A stretch of 64,000 nucleotides of DNA. Source: Candidatus Zhuqueibacterota bacterium (lineage in GTDB: Bacteria > Zhuqueibacterota > Zhuqueibacteria > Thermofontimicrobiales > Thiofontviventaceae). A program made the position numbers and the translations under genes. Below the pieces are notes generated by a model. That model did no database searches, was not told the DNA's origin, and saw nothing but the letters and a program-made list of their open reading frames with translations. Location: assembly GCA_016926625.1 (NCBI GenBank), contig JAFGOE010000075.1, forward strand, positions 1 through 64,000. Direction: 5' to 3'. Numbering within the stretch: the first letter of the stretch is position 1; the number at the start of each line of letters is the position of its first letter. Below, one piece after another: positions 1-10,317 of the stretch.

Positions 1-1
1 C

Positions 2-1501
<1,500 letters not shown>

Positions 1502-1653
1502 TTCTAACACAGACGACGTCGATAGCTATTTAACATGGCGGTAACATAAAGGTCAACTAACAAGCGGTTCCAGCGGAGAATCTACCATTGCTCCCTGAAC
1601 CGGAATAGAATGCTTTTTCTAAATTCTTATGATTTATTGGTTGTTTTAATACA

Positions 1654-1684
1654 ATGTGGGAGAAGAATATGACTTCTCCCACAT
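1654..1684. terminator. 12-bp perfect hairpin between convergent katG and secreted-protein gene
   Basis: ATGTGGGAGAAG pairs perfectly with CTTCTCCCACAT around a 7-nt loop. It sits between two convergent genes, 78 bp past the stop of the minus-strand gene, so a terminator role is likely even though no long U-run follows. A near-copy lies at 5709-5742, at almost the same distance after another stop codon. Confidence 0.6.
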
Positions 1685-1761
1685 GCAATTTATCCAGACT
1701 CCGCTTCATTCCGCTGGAGTAATATTTTTAATAATTATTGCTGTTTCCTGATATTTTATTA

Positions 1762-4164
1762 TTACTTCAAAATTAACAGTTTCCTTATATGATAAATTCC
1801 TTCGGCTTCTAGCTGATAGAAATACAATCCCGAGCCTAATCCTTGAGCATTCCAATCGATTTTATATTCTCCGGATTGGTGCTGCCGATCGACTAGAGTC
1901 TCAATTTTTTGACCCAGTAAATTAAATACCGTAATAGTCACACGGCAATTCCTGGGGATAGTATATTCGATACACGTCTTAAGATTGAAGGGATTCGGAT
2001 AATTTTGAGATAAATGAAACTCGGTTGGAATTAATCCTCCCTCTTTATCTTCAATGGCGATGGGTTCTCCATAATGAAAGACATGGAGTCCATATCCAAT
2101 ATTTGCGGAAGCATAGACATAATCATCGATGACTTCGATATCGAGGAAACCGCCATCTTGACCAGTAGGATTGAGGTCCTGGAAGCAATAATATCCAATT
2201 TCAGATGGATTATTTGGATTTGAAACGTCTATAACTCGCAATCCTGCAACGCCATCGGCCACGTAGGCAAGATTACCAGCAATTTGAACTCGCCTGGCAT
2301 ATCCCGGGGTATCTATGGTGCTGATCAATGTCGGATTTGCAGGATCGTTCACGTCGATAATGTGCACCCCAAATTCAGAATCCGCCACATAAGCATAACG
2401 ACCTGAGACGCATACACCGCTACCGTTTTTGATCTCGTCATATGTACCGAGCAATGAGGCATCGGGTGCACCAGAAATATCATAAATTCTGAGGTGATAA
2501 TCAGAAACGACATAGAGATTATTTCCCTGGACAAAAATATGCCAGACCGCATCGGAGACGTCTACTCTTTTAGAGGTTAGACCAGGCTGTGTCGGATCAG
2601 AGATCGAGAGGATACAAAAACCTCCGTCATCGAGGGCAATATAAGCCCAATCCCCCGATACATGGATGGCGTTTGCATAATCGACTAATTCAGAACTCCT
2701 GGCGATCTCATTTAATTTTGTCGGATCAGAAATATCAATGACCCGCATACAACCCTGACCACCTAACAGCAATGACCACCATTCCTCAGTTATATAAGCA
2801 TAATTGCCTGAGATTTGGATATCACTCGCATAGGAATAGGTAAATGGATTTGTATTACCGATATTGACTTTACTTTGAATTGCGGGATGAAAGGGATCCG
2901 AGATGTCGGCTGAATACACACCACCGCCGTCGGTTACAAAAGCATGAGTACCGGATATGGCAATTCCTCTGCAATCCCCTGAAATTGATGCTCGACCCAG
3001 GAGCTGTAATTTCAATGAATCGATTTTTATAGCCGAGACCTCTACTGTTTTACTATCGTTTGATGCATCTTCATCCCCCGTTAATTCAGACTTAATTTCG
3101 ATAGTATATGAAAAATTTGTGTTCGGTACCTCCCAGCCGGGATCATATATGATATAATCTAAATCATTGATGCCTAATGTATATTCAGAGATCTCGGTAT
3201 CTTCATATATATAATTGCCCGGGCCCGTGATCTTTAGTTTTACAGGAATCCCGGCTGGTTGTTCATTTGCACCCTTATTAATCAGGTAAGCCTTAACAGT
3301 CTTTAGTGTTTGTCCTTTGAAGTGAGAACCGTTTAAAGGGAAATCGATATTATTGATGCCGACATCATTCCATGGATTCTTAGTCACCGTCACCTGGACC
3401 GTGCTCTTGTCATTGGATGGATCTTCATCGTTTGCTAATTCTGTCCATGCTTCAATTGTGTACGTAAAATCTGTATTGGGCACTTTCCAATCAGGTTCAA
3501 AACGAAACCGTAAGGTCTGATCTCTGCCCAGCGTATCTGTCGTCATATCAGTATCTTCATAAAGATAATTTTCAGGACCAGTGATTTTCAGTTTTACAGG
3601 GATCCCTGCCTGTTGAGTATTTAAGCCATAGTTTTTTAAATAGACTCTCACGTCTTCTTCATGTCCTCCCTGGACATTAGGGAACTCAGACGGACTAGTT
3701 ATTGAAGATATTCCGACGTCATTAGAATATAATTTATTCGCTATGATGTGAATGGTTTTTCTGTCGTTTGACGGATTTTCATCTCCGGCCAGTTCTATCC
3801 AGGCTTCAATCGTATAGGTGCAATCTGTATTTGGAACGTGCCAATCAGGTACAAAATCAACGGTTTTGGAAACATATTGTGCCATAGATTCCGACGTTAC
3901 CTCAGTATCTTCATAGAGATAACCGTCCCGCCCAGTTACCTTTAATTGTACCGGAATTCCGGAAATTTGCGTATTTGTGCCCCAATTTGTTAAATTTACC
4001 CTGATATTCGTATAAGATTCACCATTTAAAATAGCATTTTCATTTGGACTATGAAAGGTGATACCTACATCGTTGTTATAAAGGCTGGTGAAAGGTTTTG
4101 CTTCTCGATTAATTGACAATACCGCTATCATCATTATAAATAGTATGCGTACTTTTCTGAACAT
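1762..4164 (-). CDS. Secreted CARDB-like / LVIVD beta-propeller protein with T9SS sorting domain
   Basis: 800 aa, probably displayed on or released from the cell surface; no enzymatic motif is visible. A hydrophobic signal sequence (about residues 5-25) is followed by three tandem repeats of about 118 residues. Each starts near a 'NDVGI' motif and carries 'GIPV(K/Q)LK(I/V)TG', 'YEDT' and 'ASND/PSND' landmarks, like CARDB-type Ig folds. Residues about 390-690 form LVIVD-type propeller repeats (recurring 'V.IAG..AYVAD...GL.VIDVSNP'). The last 85 residues are a T9SS sorting domain (QNYPNPFNLKT ... GSGLYFYQLEA). The start is set by GAGGAGGT just upstream of the ATG. It probably acts as an adhesin or scaffold; the ligand is unknown. 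Confidence 0.85.
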   Translation of the reverse strand: MFRKVRILFIMMIAVLSINREAKPFTSLYNNDVGITFHSPNENAILNGESYTNIRVNLTNWGTNTQISGIPVQLKVTGRDGYLYEDTEVTSESMAQYVSKTVDFVPDWHVPNTDCTYTIEAWIELAGDENPSNDRKTIHIIANKLYSNDVGISSITSPSEFPNVQGGHEEDVRVYLKNYGLNTQQAGIPVKLKITGPENYLYEDTDMTTDTLGRDQTLRFRFEPDWKVPNTDFTYTIEAWTELANDEDPSNDKSTVQVTVTKNPWNDVGINNIDFPLNGSHFKGQTLKTVKAYLINKGANEQPAGIPVKLKITGPGNYIYEDTEISEYTLGINDLDYIIYDPGWEVPNTNFSYTIEIKSELTGDEDASNDSKTVEVSAIKIDSLKLQLLGRASISGDCRGIAISGTHAFVTDGGGVYSADISDPFHPAIQSKVNIGNTNPFTYSYASDIQISGNYAYITEEWWSLLLGGQGCMRVIDISDPTKLNEIARSSELVDYANAIHVSGDWAYIALDDGGFCILSISDPTQPGLTSKRVDVSDAVWHIFVQGNNLYVVSDYHLRIYDISGAPDASLLGTYDEIKNGSGVCVSGRYAYVADSEFGVHIIDVNDPANPTLISTIDTPGYARRVQIAGNLAYVADGVAGLRVIDVSNPNNPSEIGYYCFQDLNPTGQDGGFLDIEVIDDYVYASANIGYGLHVFHYGEPIAIEDKEGGLIPTEFHLSQNYPNPFNLKTCIEYTIPRNCRVTITVFNLLGQKIETLVDRQHQSGEYKIDWNAQGLGSGLYFYQLEAEGIYHIRKLLILK

Positions 4165-4604
4165 ATTACCTCCTCAGAATTTTATGGTAATTAAAATTGC
4201 CGCACACACGGATAATAATAGGCATCGCCATTTAAAAGATTATGATTTTGATAAATTATCCTGAGTTATGTCAGAAGTAAAAGTTATTTGAGCAAGAATT
4301 ATTGGCAGATCTTAATTGTTGGATCTGGAATGTAAATAATATTAATTTCAGTAACGTAGCTAAGACTTAAGTGTCGTGGCAGCAGGAATAGAATTCGTTC
4401 GAATTTTTGAGATAACAATATGTTGGTCAATGTCAATACCGTAATTATAAGTATTGTGTCATGCTCAGAATATTTAACGCGAATGGTGAGTTTATTCTTA
4501 ACGATGCAAATAAGTAACTTTGAAAATAATTCAATTGTACTATACGCTGTAATTTTAAATAAATCTTAAATATCCTATCATTATCACATGTTTGTCAGAG
4601 TACA
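4165..4604. other. 440-bp AT-rich intergenic gap
   Basis: Lies between the lipoprotein gene and the CARDB/LVIVD gene, both on the minus strand. Apart from the strong RBS next to 4164, I see no convincing ORF, hairpin or -35/-10 pair. The promoter of the 800-aa gene presumably lies here but I could not pin it down. Confidence 0.5.
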
Positions 4605-5099
4605 TTACTCTGTTATACCGCTTCCGTCCGTTCTGCTTGCAGTCCAATTACCCGCGAGTTGAGGTGGCCATCCCTCAGTGGTGAAAGAAATAGTGTAACT
4701 TCCATTCCCCTGTCCTTGATTAGTCGTCCCCTCGATATTCAGAGTAAAAGGTGACGTTTGTTTGGGATCTGCAACAAATTTTGCAGTACCTGAAGCAATA
4801 AAGGAGATAGACGGTCCGGAAATAGTAACCTGTCCGTTGTTAAAGGGACATTTTATTTCGAACGAAGTTGGAGGGATGAGTTCAAAGTTATAGATCCATT
4901 CGCCATCGACGATAACAGATGAATCTTCTTCCATGGAAAATTCCCAGGTGCCGTTGCCAATGCCTTCATCAGCTATAGAATTCCATTCCTCTGTCGCGAT
5001 GAACGAGTCGTCAGGTCCCGTGACTTTCTTGTCTTCATCACAGCTTGTAACGAAGAAGATAAAAAGAACCACAAATAAAATAGTAAGAATTTTAGTCAT
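4605..5099 (-). CDS. Small predicted lipoprotein, unknown function
   Basis: 164 aa. The N-terminus is a lipoprotein signal: a hydrophobic stretch ending in the lipobox FVTSC, with Cys20 as the predicted lipidated residue, followed by an acidic linker. The remainder is beta-rich (for example 'GNGTWEFSMEEDSSVIVDGEW' in its first half and 'NGSYTISFTTEGW' near the end) and resembles small lipocalin-like or META-like folds, but I recognise no family. AAGGAGGT lies 8 nt before the ATG. Two sigma70-like promoters upstream (5470-5498 and 5524-5553) point at it and imply a leader of about 360 nt. Envelope location is well supported; function is not. Confidence 0.75.
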   Translation of the reverse strand: MTKILTILFVVLFIFFVTSCDEDKKVTGPDDSFIATEEWNSIADEGIGNGTWEFSMEEDSSVIVDGEWIYNFELIPPTSFEIKCPFNNGQVTISGPSISFIASGTAKFVADPKQTSPFTLNIEGTTNQGQGNGSYTISFTTEGWPPQLAGNWTASRTDGSGITE

Positions 5100-5469
5100 T
5101 TTTTGTTACCTCCTTATCAATGTTAAAAATCATTTAATGTTACTTAATTAATAATGCTAATAAAGTGGCTACGGAGAGTTCTGGGTTTTAAATTTTTCTC
5201 CAATCAATGAATTTCATAGAAAGGATTGTTAAAATAATGAAAGGGATTGACCACGGTTTATATATTTATAAAAAAAAAGATTACCCAGACATTATGAGAC
5301 AGATAATTCGTTCGTATTGATTAATTTTTAGAAGGAAGAGCAACTACTATTTTCGAGTGAGTGTTCTGAAGAATTAGAAGTCTATAATAATTGTAAGAGA
5401 ATGATATCAGATAAAAATTACCTGAAATCTTTATCGGTCAGAATAATTCAATATACAATACGTAAATTA

Positions 5470-5498
5470 AATATAAGGAAGTTTCTGTCTGTTGTCAA
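5470..5498 (-). promoter_or_regulatory. sigma70-like promoter, TTGACA-N17-TATATT
   Basis: On the minus strand a perfect TTGACA and TATATT are separated by exactly 17 nt. It points toward the lipoprotein gene that starts at 5099. Confidence 0.55.
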
Positions 5499-5523
5499 AT
5501 GAAATATTTGCTTTAAAGAGAAT

Positions 5524-5553
5524 TTTATAAAAAGGAAATCAGTCAAGTGTCAA
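5524..5553 (-). promoter_or_regulatory. Second sigma70-like promoter, TTGACA-N18-TATAAA
   Basis: Minus-strand TTGACA is followed after 18 nt by TATAAA (or after 17 nt by TTATAA). It lies just upstream of the promoter at 5470-5498, so the two would be tandem promoters for the same transcript. Confidence 0.4.
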
Positions 5554-5708
5554 CATATGGCCTGCTCTTAAGTGTATATTTAGTCAAATTGTTTAGCTCG
5601 CATAGTATCCTGGTTTGAAGATTGTCGAGATAATCTTCATGAAGTCATACATCTCTCTTCGGATCATTCAGTATATTTTTATCTTTCATCCTGTTTCCAT
5701 TTTTCAAA

Positions 5709-5742
5709 TATGTGGGAGAAGACATTTTGACTCCTCCCACAT
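5709..5742. terminator. Hairpin, near-copy of the 1654-1684 hairpin
   Basis: ATGTGGGAG pairs with CTCCCACAT and the stem shares both flanks with the copy at 1654-1684 (ATGTGGGAGAAG ... CTCCCACATGC). It lies 76 bp downstream of the stop of the minus-strand 1396-aa gene. It is a probable 3'-end element or terminator without a clear U-run, or a dispersed palindromic repeat. Confidence 0.5.
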
Positions 5743-5817
5743 GCTGCCGATTATTTCGTAAATGCCTGATGATATCATAAGGCCGTGAGATACTATTTTC
5801 TATCCGGCAATATTGAA

Positions 5818-8800
5818 CTATTTGATCAGAATCATCTTCTTGCTGTCGCTGAACTTTCCGGTCTTGATCTGGTAAATATAGACACCCGATGGGATTTCAT
5901 TCCCCTGGTCATCTGTGCCATCCCAACGCGCAGCGTAGCGTCCGGCTTCGTGGTGTTCACTCACTAAGGATCTGATCTGATGGCCCACGGAATTGTATAT
6001 CGTCACAGTCACGTACCCTGCTTTGGGTAATTGATACATGATCTCGGTATCCATGTTGAACGGATTCGGATAATTCTGTTCCAGATAGTACGTCGTGGGT
6101 ACCTCGAGTCCGCCCAATCGCCGGACGCCTTCCATCGACGTGTTAAAGCGCCCGGAACGTTCTGTCGCCCCGGCGAGATCATCCTTCAGGTTGAACAGCC
6201 ATAGATCACCGAGTCCTTCGGCATTATCGTTCACCTTAAATATTACATCGACCAGCTTGACCGAATTCGGATTCTCATGAGTTTTGGCGTTGATTCCATC
6301 CGTGGCAAAACCACCCACGGTCACCACGCCGTCTACATTGACCTTTCCATCGAGCATATCCCAACCATCGGTCATGCCGGTAGGTCTGATACACACAAAT
6401 GTCAATAACTCTGTCGGATATCCCAAATCGAGGCCAAACGCCTGAACGCTCTCAGTCGGGTCCAGTTCAATGGAAAACAGGACATCTTCTCCGTGTCGTC
6501 CTTCGGCCGAGGTGATACTCACGGACAAATCAGCCTCTTTGGGTAAAGCAGCCGGTTTGCAGTCCAGCGGCGGCGTCTTGCCACCCAGGTAGCCCTGGAA
6601 AATATAGAGCGCATCACCCGGGGTGATGCCGTCGGGGGTACAATTGACATCGGCCGCGAACAAGGCGCACTCATTATCGCAGGCGGTTCCTGCCGGCGGG
6701 GTGCCACCGTTGAGATAGATCTGGAATGCACAGAGCGCATCGCCAGGTGTGAGCGATCCGTCGTTGTTCACATCGCCTAATTTACATGGGGGTGGACAAT
6801 TGAAGGTATAACTGCAAGCATTCATACCGACCAAATCATCGACTAAACCAGTAATGTTCAGTACACATGTCTCACCTGTTGGGCAGATATCGAGATAAAG
6901 TTTTACGATAGCGATGATGCCGTCTGCATTCATAGGAATAGCAGTGGTATGGAATCCACCGATGTTAACATTACCTGGTGACGTCTCCTGATACTGGAAG
7001 AAACTGAATGCAGATGTTAACGGACCCTTCATGACTTCTATTAAATGAAACTTGTCGGCGCAGTATTTGAATTCGAATCCGAATGCATCGATCGGGCTCG
7101 TATTTCCTTTTATATGAATTGGTACATGAAATTCCATTCCTGCTCCGATTGAGGGTTCCTCAGGTTTTACATAAGGCGGATTGCAAGGACCAGCGCCACA
7201 GTTGATATTGAAATAGTTATTGCTCATATCCCAGCAACCGGATGCCGCCACATCGGAGACCTTGATCTTGGAGCTGCACACCGTTCCGGCCGGAATCGTC
7301 CAGGTGTAACTGCCATCATTGGGAGTGCTGGCGATGATGGTGTTCCAGGTGGTGCCGCAGTAATATTCCAGCTTCACGTTCCCGCTCGCGCCTGTCGATG
7401 TCCAGGTGATCGTGGTGCTGCAACCGATATTCTCTCCGCCGTTGGGGGCGGTGATGGTGAAGCTACATGAGGCTGTACAATTGATATTGAAATAATTATC
7501 GCTCATATCCCAACATCCGCTGTTAGCCACATCCGATATTTTGATCTTGGAACTGCAGACAGTATTGTTCGGGACAGTCCAGGTGTAGGAGCCGTCATTG
7601 GGTGTGCTGCTAACAATGGTATGCCAGGTATCATTGCAATAATATTCGATCTTGACATTCCCTGACGCGTTCGATGATGTCCAGGTGATCGTCTTACTAC
7701 AGCCGACGGATTCACCGCCATTCGGGCTGATGACCGTGATGGAACAGGTCGGTGTAGATAAACCCGTACCTGTAAGAGCGATTAATAATGGATTTTCGTC
7801 CGGATCATTACTATTGATGCTTAGAGTGGCACTTTTACTTCCGGCGCCAGTCGGTGCAAACTTAATCATCATGTCGCATGAAGCTCCCGGCGCTAAGGTA
7901 AATGTGGCGTTAGTTTGAATGCTAAATTCCATGGCATTCGCACCCGTTAGAGACGATCCAGTGACATTTAAATCTGCAACCCCCTCATTTTTGATCATAA
8001 ATGTCTTGTCCGAACTATTGCCTACCTCGACTGAGCCATAATTCCAGGACATCGGATTGCATGAGATATCGGGCATGTCGGATATAAGATCCGAAAGTAT
8101 CCTGCGCCAAATACCGCCATTATCTGTTCCCGCAAAAATATAGGAACCACTGGTAATGAGCGTACGAATGTACAAATTTGTCAACCCGTCATTGATCGCT
8201 GACCAGGCGGCAGTTGGATCCTGGTTCAGGAACACACCTCCTCCCCAGGTCGCTGCAAAGAGATTTGATGAGTGGACGCAGAGATATGGGATGTGAAGAT
8301 GTGATAATCCGCTGTTGATTGCAGTCCAATTGGTCATCGGAGTATCCAGGAAAACACCACCGCCGTCAGTCCCTGCAAAGAGCTTGTCCATGCTGCCGAT
8401 TGGCATACCAGCCAGGGATATGGCAGCGGTGTTTGTCAATCCGGTGTTCATTGCAGTCCAGCTTGCTCCGCTGTTGGTTGAGTGAAACAACCCGTTAATC
8501 GTACCTGCGAAGAAATGTGTTCCGCTGATATAAAGCGATCGGACGCATGTTTGGGTGATGCCATTGTTAATTGGGGTCCAGCTTGAACCATTATTCGTCG
8601 ACAGAAGTACACCACCTCCCCAGGTGCCGGCAAGAAGGTTCGATCCGCTGCAATATAGGGATGAAACGTTCGAATGTGTTAACCCTGTATTGAAAGGCGT
8701 CCAATTGATAGTGGTGCTGTTGTTGGTTCGAAACACACCACCTCCCCAGGTGCCTGCAAAGATATAGGCTCCGTTGCTACAAAGCGCACGGACTGTCAAA

Positions 8801-10008
8801 TTTGTCAAGCCCGTATTGACAGGATTCCAGCTGCCACCATTGTCAGTGGAGAGGAATACACCACCGGCCTCAGTTCCAGCAAAGATACCTATTCCGGTGA
8901 CTGTAAAACAAGTGATCGTCCCGCTGGTAGGTTGATTGGTGAGCACCCATTGTTCGGATGTTCCTCCCGGTGCATACATGATAGCGAATTCTGAGAGATG
9001 TGCAACCTGACCGCAGATGACATTGGTGTTGGTATTTATCGAAGTCGTGATATTGGTCCATTGTCCCGGGGGTTGTTCATAGACATAGAGTGCTAACGCG
9101 GCCTCCTGCTGACTCGTCAAACCTGCGTCGCTGTATTGGATGCAGATGGTGATGTTGCCAGTGAACGTAGCAGTAGTCGTAATCGAATAATACAAGGGTG
9201 AACTCACCGGAAGAACGGCCAAACCTCCCGGAGGAGGTGTTCCACTGCTCGATGTCGTCAAGGAAGTATTGCCGGCACCGCTTACGTTATTAAATGTCAC
9301 GTTTACTCCACCGCCAAGGTTGACCTGAACGTTAGATCCGGGATTGGTATTATATGATCCTGTACCCGCTTCGGCAATGACGTTATCGATATTCCAACTG
9401 CCCCGGAGCCAGCATTCTGGCATCTGATCCCCGGGACCCGTTATTCGAACCCGGATTTTTTTAACTTTGTATCTGGGATCTGTTAACCACGACGGTTTCC
9501 AGGTGAAATGGTATAATTGGTTGAAATTTTTTATGTCGTGAAATATGAAATTAGTACCATCGTGTTCGGCGAACAACTTTTCCTTATTGCCGTCAGCCAT
9601 ATCGATTACTTTAAGCTGAAATTGAACAAAAAAGACATTTGGAAAATCCCCCCAGCACGGTGTATACAGCAATCGTTTGACATCGATGCTGTAACCACCT
9701 ATTCCCTGCCAATTCGAATTGGATGACAGATCCGGTGATTCAAGATAGATGTCATTTTGATCCGACCTCCCGATGAGCAACGAGCCGGTCAATGCCACCA
9801 GTTGATTGTCGCTATTGACGAGTGTATAACCGATGACTGGTGTAAATTTCGTCTGCGTTGCTGTAACATACATCTGATCCAATGTCCAGCCCTGGGTCGT
9901 TCCATTATTAAAGTCGAATGTCCCGGCGCTGTGCAATAAGGATGTAAATATCAACGACAATAGACAATTTATAAGAATAATTGTAAGAATTAATTTCCCC
10001 TGTTTCAT
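5818..10008 (-). CDS. Giant secreted propeller / cohesin-dockerin-cohesin protein with T9SS sorting domain
   Basis: 1396 aa from the ATG at 10008, chosen because AAGGAG lies 7 nt upstream; the track's GTG at 10032 precedes that RBS. Positions in track numbering: signal peptide 9-36; a jelly-roll/laminin-B-like domain 37-220; a beta-rich domain 230-355; seven repeats of about 45 residues (360-650) with 'IFAGT.GGGVF.S...WT..N.GLT', consistent with a seven-bladed BNR-type propeller; an ASPM/Hydin-type Ig domain 655-757; two near-identical 'PNGGE..GCS.TITWTS' Ig domains 761-944; a cohesin-like domain 952-1078; a type I dockerin 1083-1157 with two calcium loops (GDVNNDGSLTPGD, ADVNCTPDGITPGD); a second cohesin-like domain 1166-1295; and a T9SS sorting domain. 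No catalytic motif is visible. It is probably a surface scaffold or adhesin; the cohesin calls are by fold-level resemblance, the dockerin call is firm. Confidence 0.85.
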   Translation of the reverse strand: MKQGKLILTIILINCLLSLIFTSLLHSAGTFDFNNGTTQGWTLDQMYVTATQTKFTPVIGYTLVNSDNQLVALTGSLLIGRSDQNDIYLESPDLSSNSNWQGIGGYSIDVKRLLYTPCWGDFPNVFFVQFQLKVIDMADGNKEKLFAEHDGTNFIFHDIKNFNQLYHFTWKPSWLTDPRYKVKKIRVRITGPGDQMPECWLRGSWNIDNVIAEAGTGSYNTNPGSNVQVNLGGGVNVTFNNVSGAGNTSLTTSSSGTPPPGGLAVLPVSSPLYYSITTTATFTGNITICIQYSDAGLTSQQEAALALYVYEQPPGQWTNITTSINTNTNVICGQVAHLSEFAIMYAPGGTSEQWVLTNQPTSGTITCFTVTGIGIFAGTEAGGVFLSTDNGGSWNPVNTGLTNLTVRALCSNGAYIFAGTWGGGVFRTNNSTTINWTPFNTGLTHSNVSSLYCSGSNLLAGTWGGGVLLSTNNGSSWTPINNGITQTCVRSLYISGTHFFAGTINGLFHSTNSGASWTAMNTGLTNTAAISLAGMPIGSMDKLFAGTDGGGVFLDTPMTNWTAINSGLSHLHIPYLCVHSSNLFAATWGGGVFLNQDPTAAWSAINDGLTNLYIRTLITSGSYIFAGTDNGGIWRRILSDLISDMPDISCNPMSWNYGSVEVGNSSDKTFMIKNEGVADLNVTGSSLTGANAMEFSIQTNATFTLAPGASCDMMIKFAPTGAGSKSATLSINSNDPDENPLLIALTGTGLSTPTCSITVISPNGGESVGCSKTITWTSSNASGNVKIEYYCNDTWHTIVSSTPNDGSYTWTVPNNTVCSSKIKISDVANSGCWDMSDNYFNINCTASCSFTITAPNGGENIGCSTTITWTSTGASGNVKLEYYCGTTWNTIIASTPNDGSYTWTIPAGTVCSSKIKVSDVAASGCWDMSNNYFNINCGAGPCNPPYVKPEEPSIGAGMEFHVPIHIKGNTSPIDAFGFEFKYCADKFHLIEVMKGPLTSAFSFFQYQETSPGNVNIGGFHTTAIPMNADGIIAIVKLYLDICPTGETCVLNITGLVDDLVGMNACSYTFNCPPPCKLGDVNNDGSLTPGDALCAFQIYLNGGTPPAGTACDNECALFAADVNCTPDGITPGDALYIFQGYLGGKTPPLDCKPAALPKEADLSVSITSAEGRHGEDVLFSIELDPTESVQAFGLDLGYPTELLTFVCIRPTGMTDGWDMLDGKVNVDGVVTVGGFATDGINAKTHENPNSVKLVDVIFKVNDNAEGLGDLWLFNLKDDLAGATERSGRFNTSMEGVRRLGGLEVPTTYYLEQNYPNPFNMDTEIMYQLPKAGYVTVTIYNSVGHQIRSLVSEHHEAGRYAARWDGTDDQGNEIPSGVYIYQIKTGKFSDSKKMILIK

Positions 10009-10138
10009 ATATGGCTCCTTATAAAATTGCACATAAAACTTAAATTATTAGTTAGTTCTGTTGATTATTATTGAAAAAATACTTGTCTGGTACATTAAAA
10101 TTATCTAGGAATGGATTATTCCTCCTATTGATCGAGGG
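10009..10138. other. Gap upstream of the cohesin/dockerin gene
   Basis: Together with the inverted-repeat element next to it, this separates the 1396-aa gene from the protease gene by about 310 bp. Beyond the RBS at its left edge I see no confident promoter, hairpin or ORF. Confidence 0.4.
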
Positions 10139-10261
10139 GACTTTATCACAAGTTAACTCGTAGTGACGAATTTATTCGTCAAATACAACATATTAAACGG
10201 GTAAAGATTTCGTTACTACAAATTATACTAACTATCTTGCATTGAGACTGTTGATATAGCC
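10139..10261 (+). repeat. MITE-like element, copy 1 (diverged)
   Basis: A segment of about 123 bp with imperfect 16-bp terminal inverted repeats (GACTTTATCACAAGTT / GACTGTTGATATAGCC). It aligns end to end with the element at 49510-49634 on the other strand, including a 32-nt core that matches at 30 positions and contains the palindrome GACGAATTTATTCGTC. It has no coding capacity, and I could not identify a clean target-site duplication. Confidence 0.7.
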
Positions 10262-10317
10262 CCGGCAACACTAATGAGTCGATATAGAACGAATAACAAA
10301 TTAATTTATTAATTGCT

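Larger units (their letters stand above)
5100..5817. other. 718-bp intergenic gap with two minus-strand promoters and a hairpin
   Basis: AT-rich, with no credible ORF. It holds the two promoter candidates listed separately and the duplicated hairpin at 5709-5742. The part between the promoters and the lipoprotein start (5100-5463) would be a long untranslated leader or could encode a small RNA; no stable structure stood out by eye. Confidence 0.5.
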
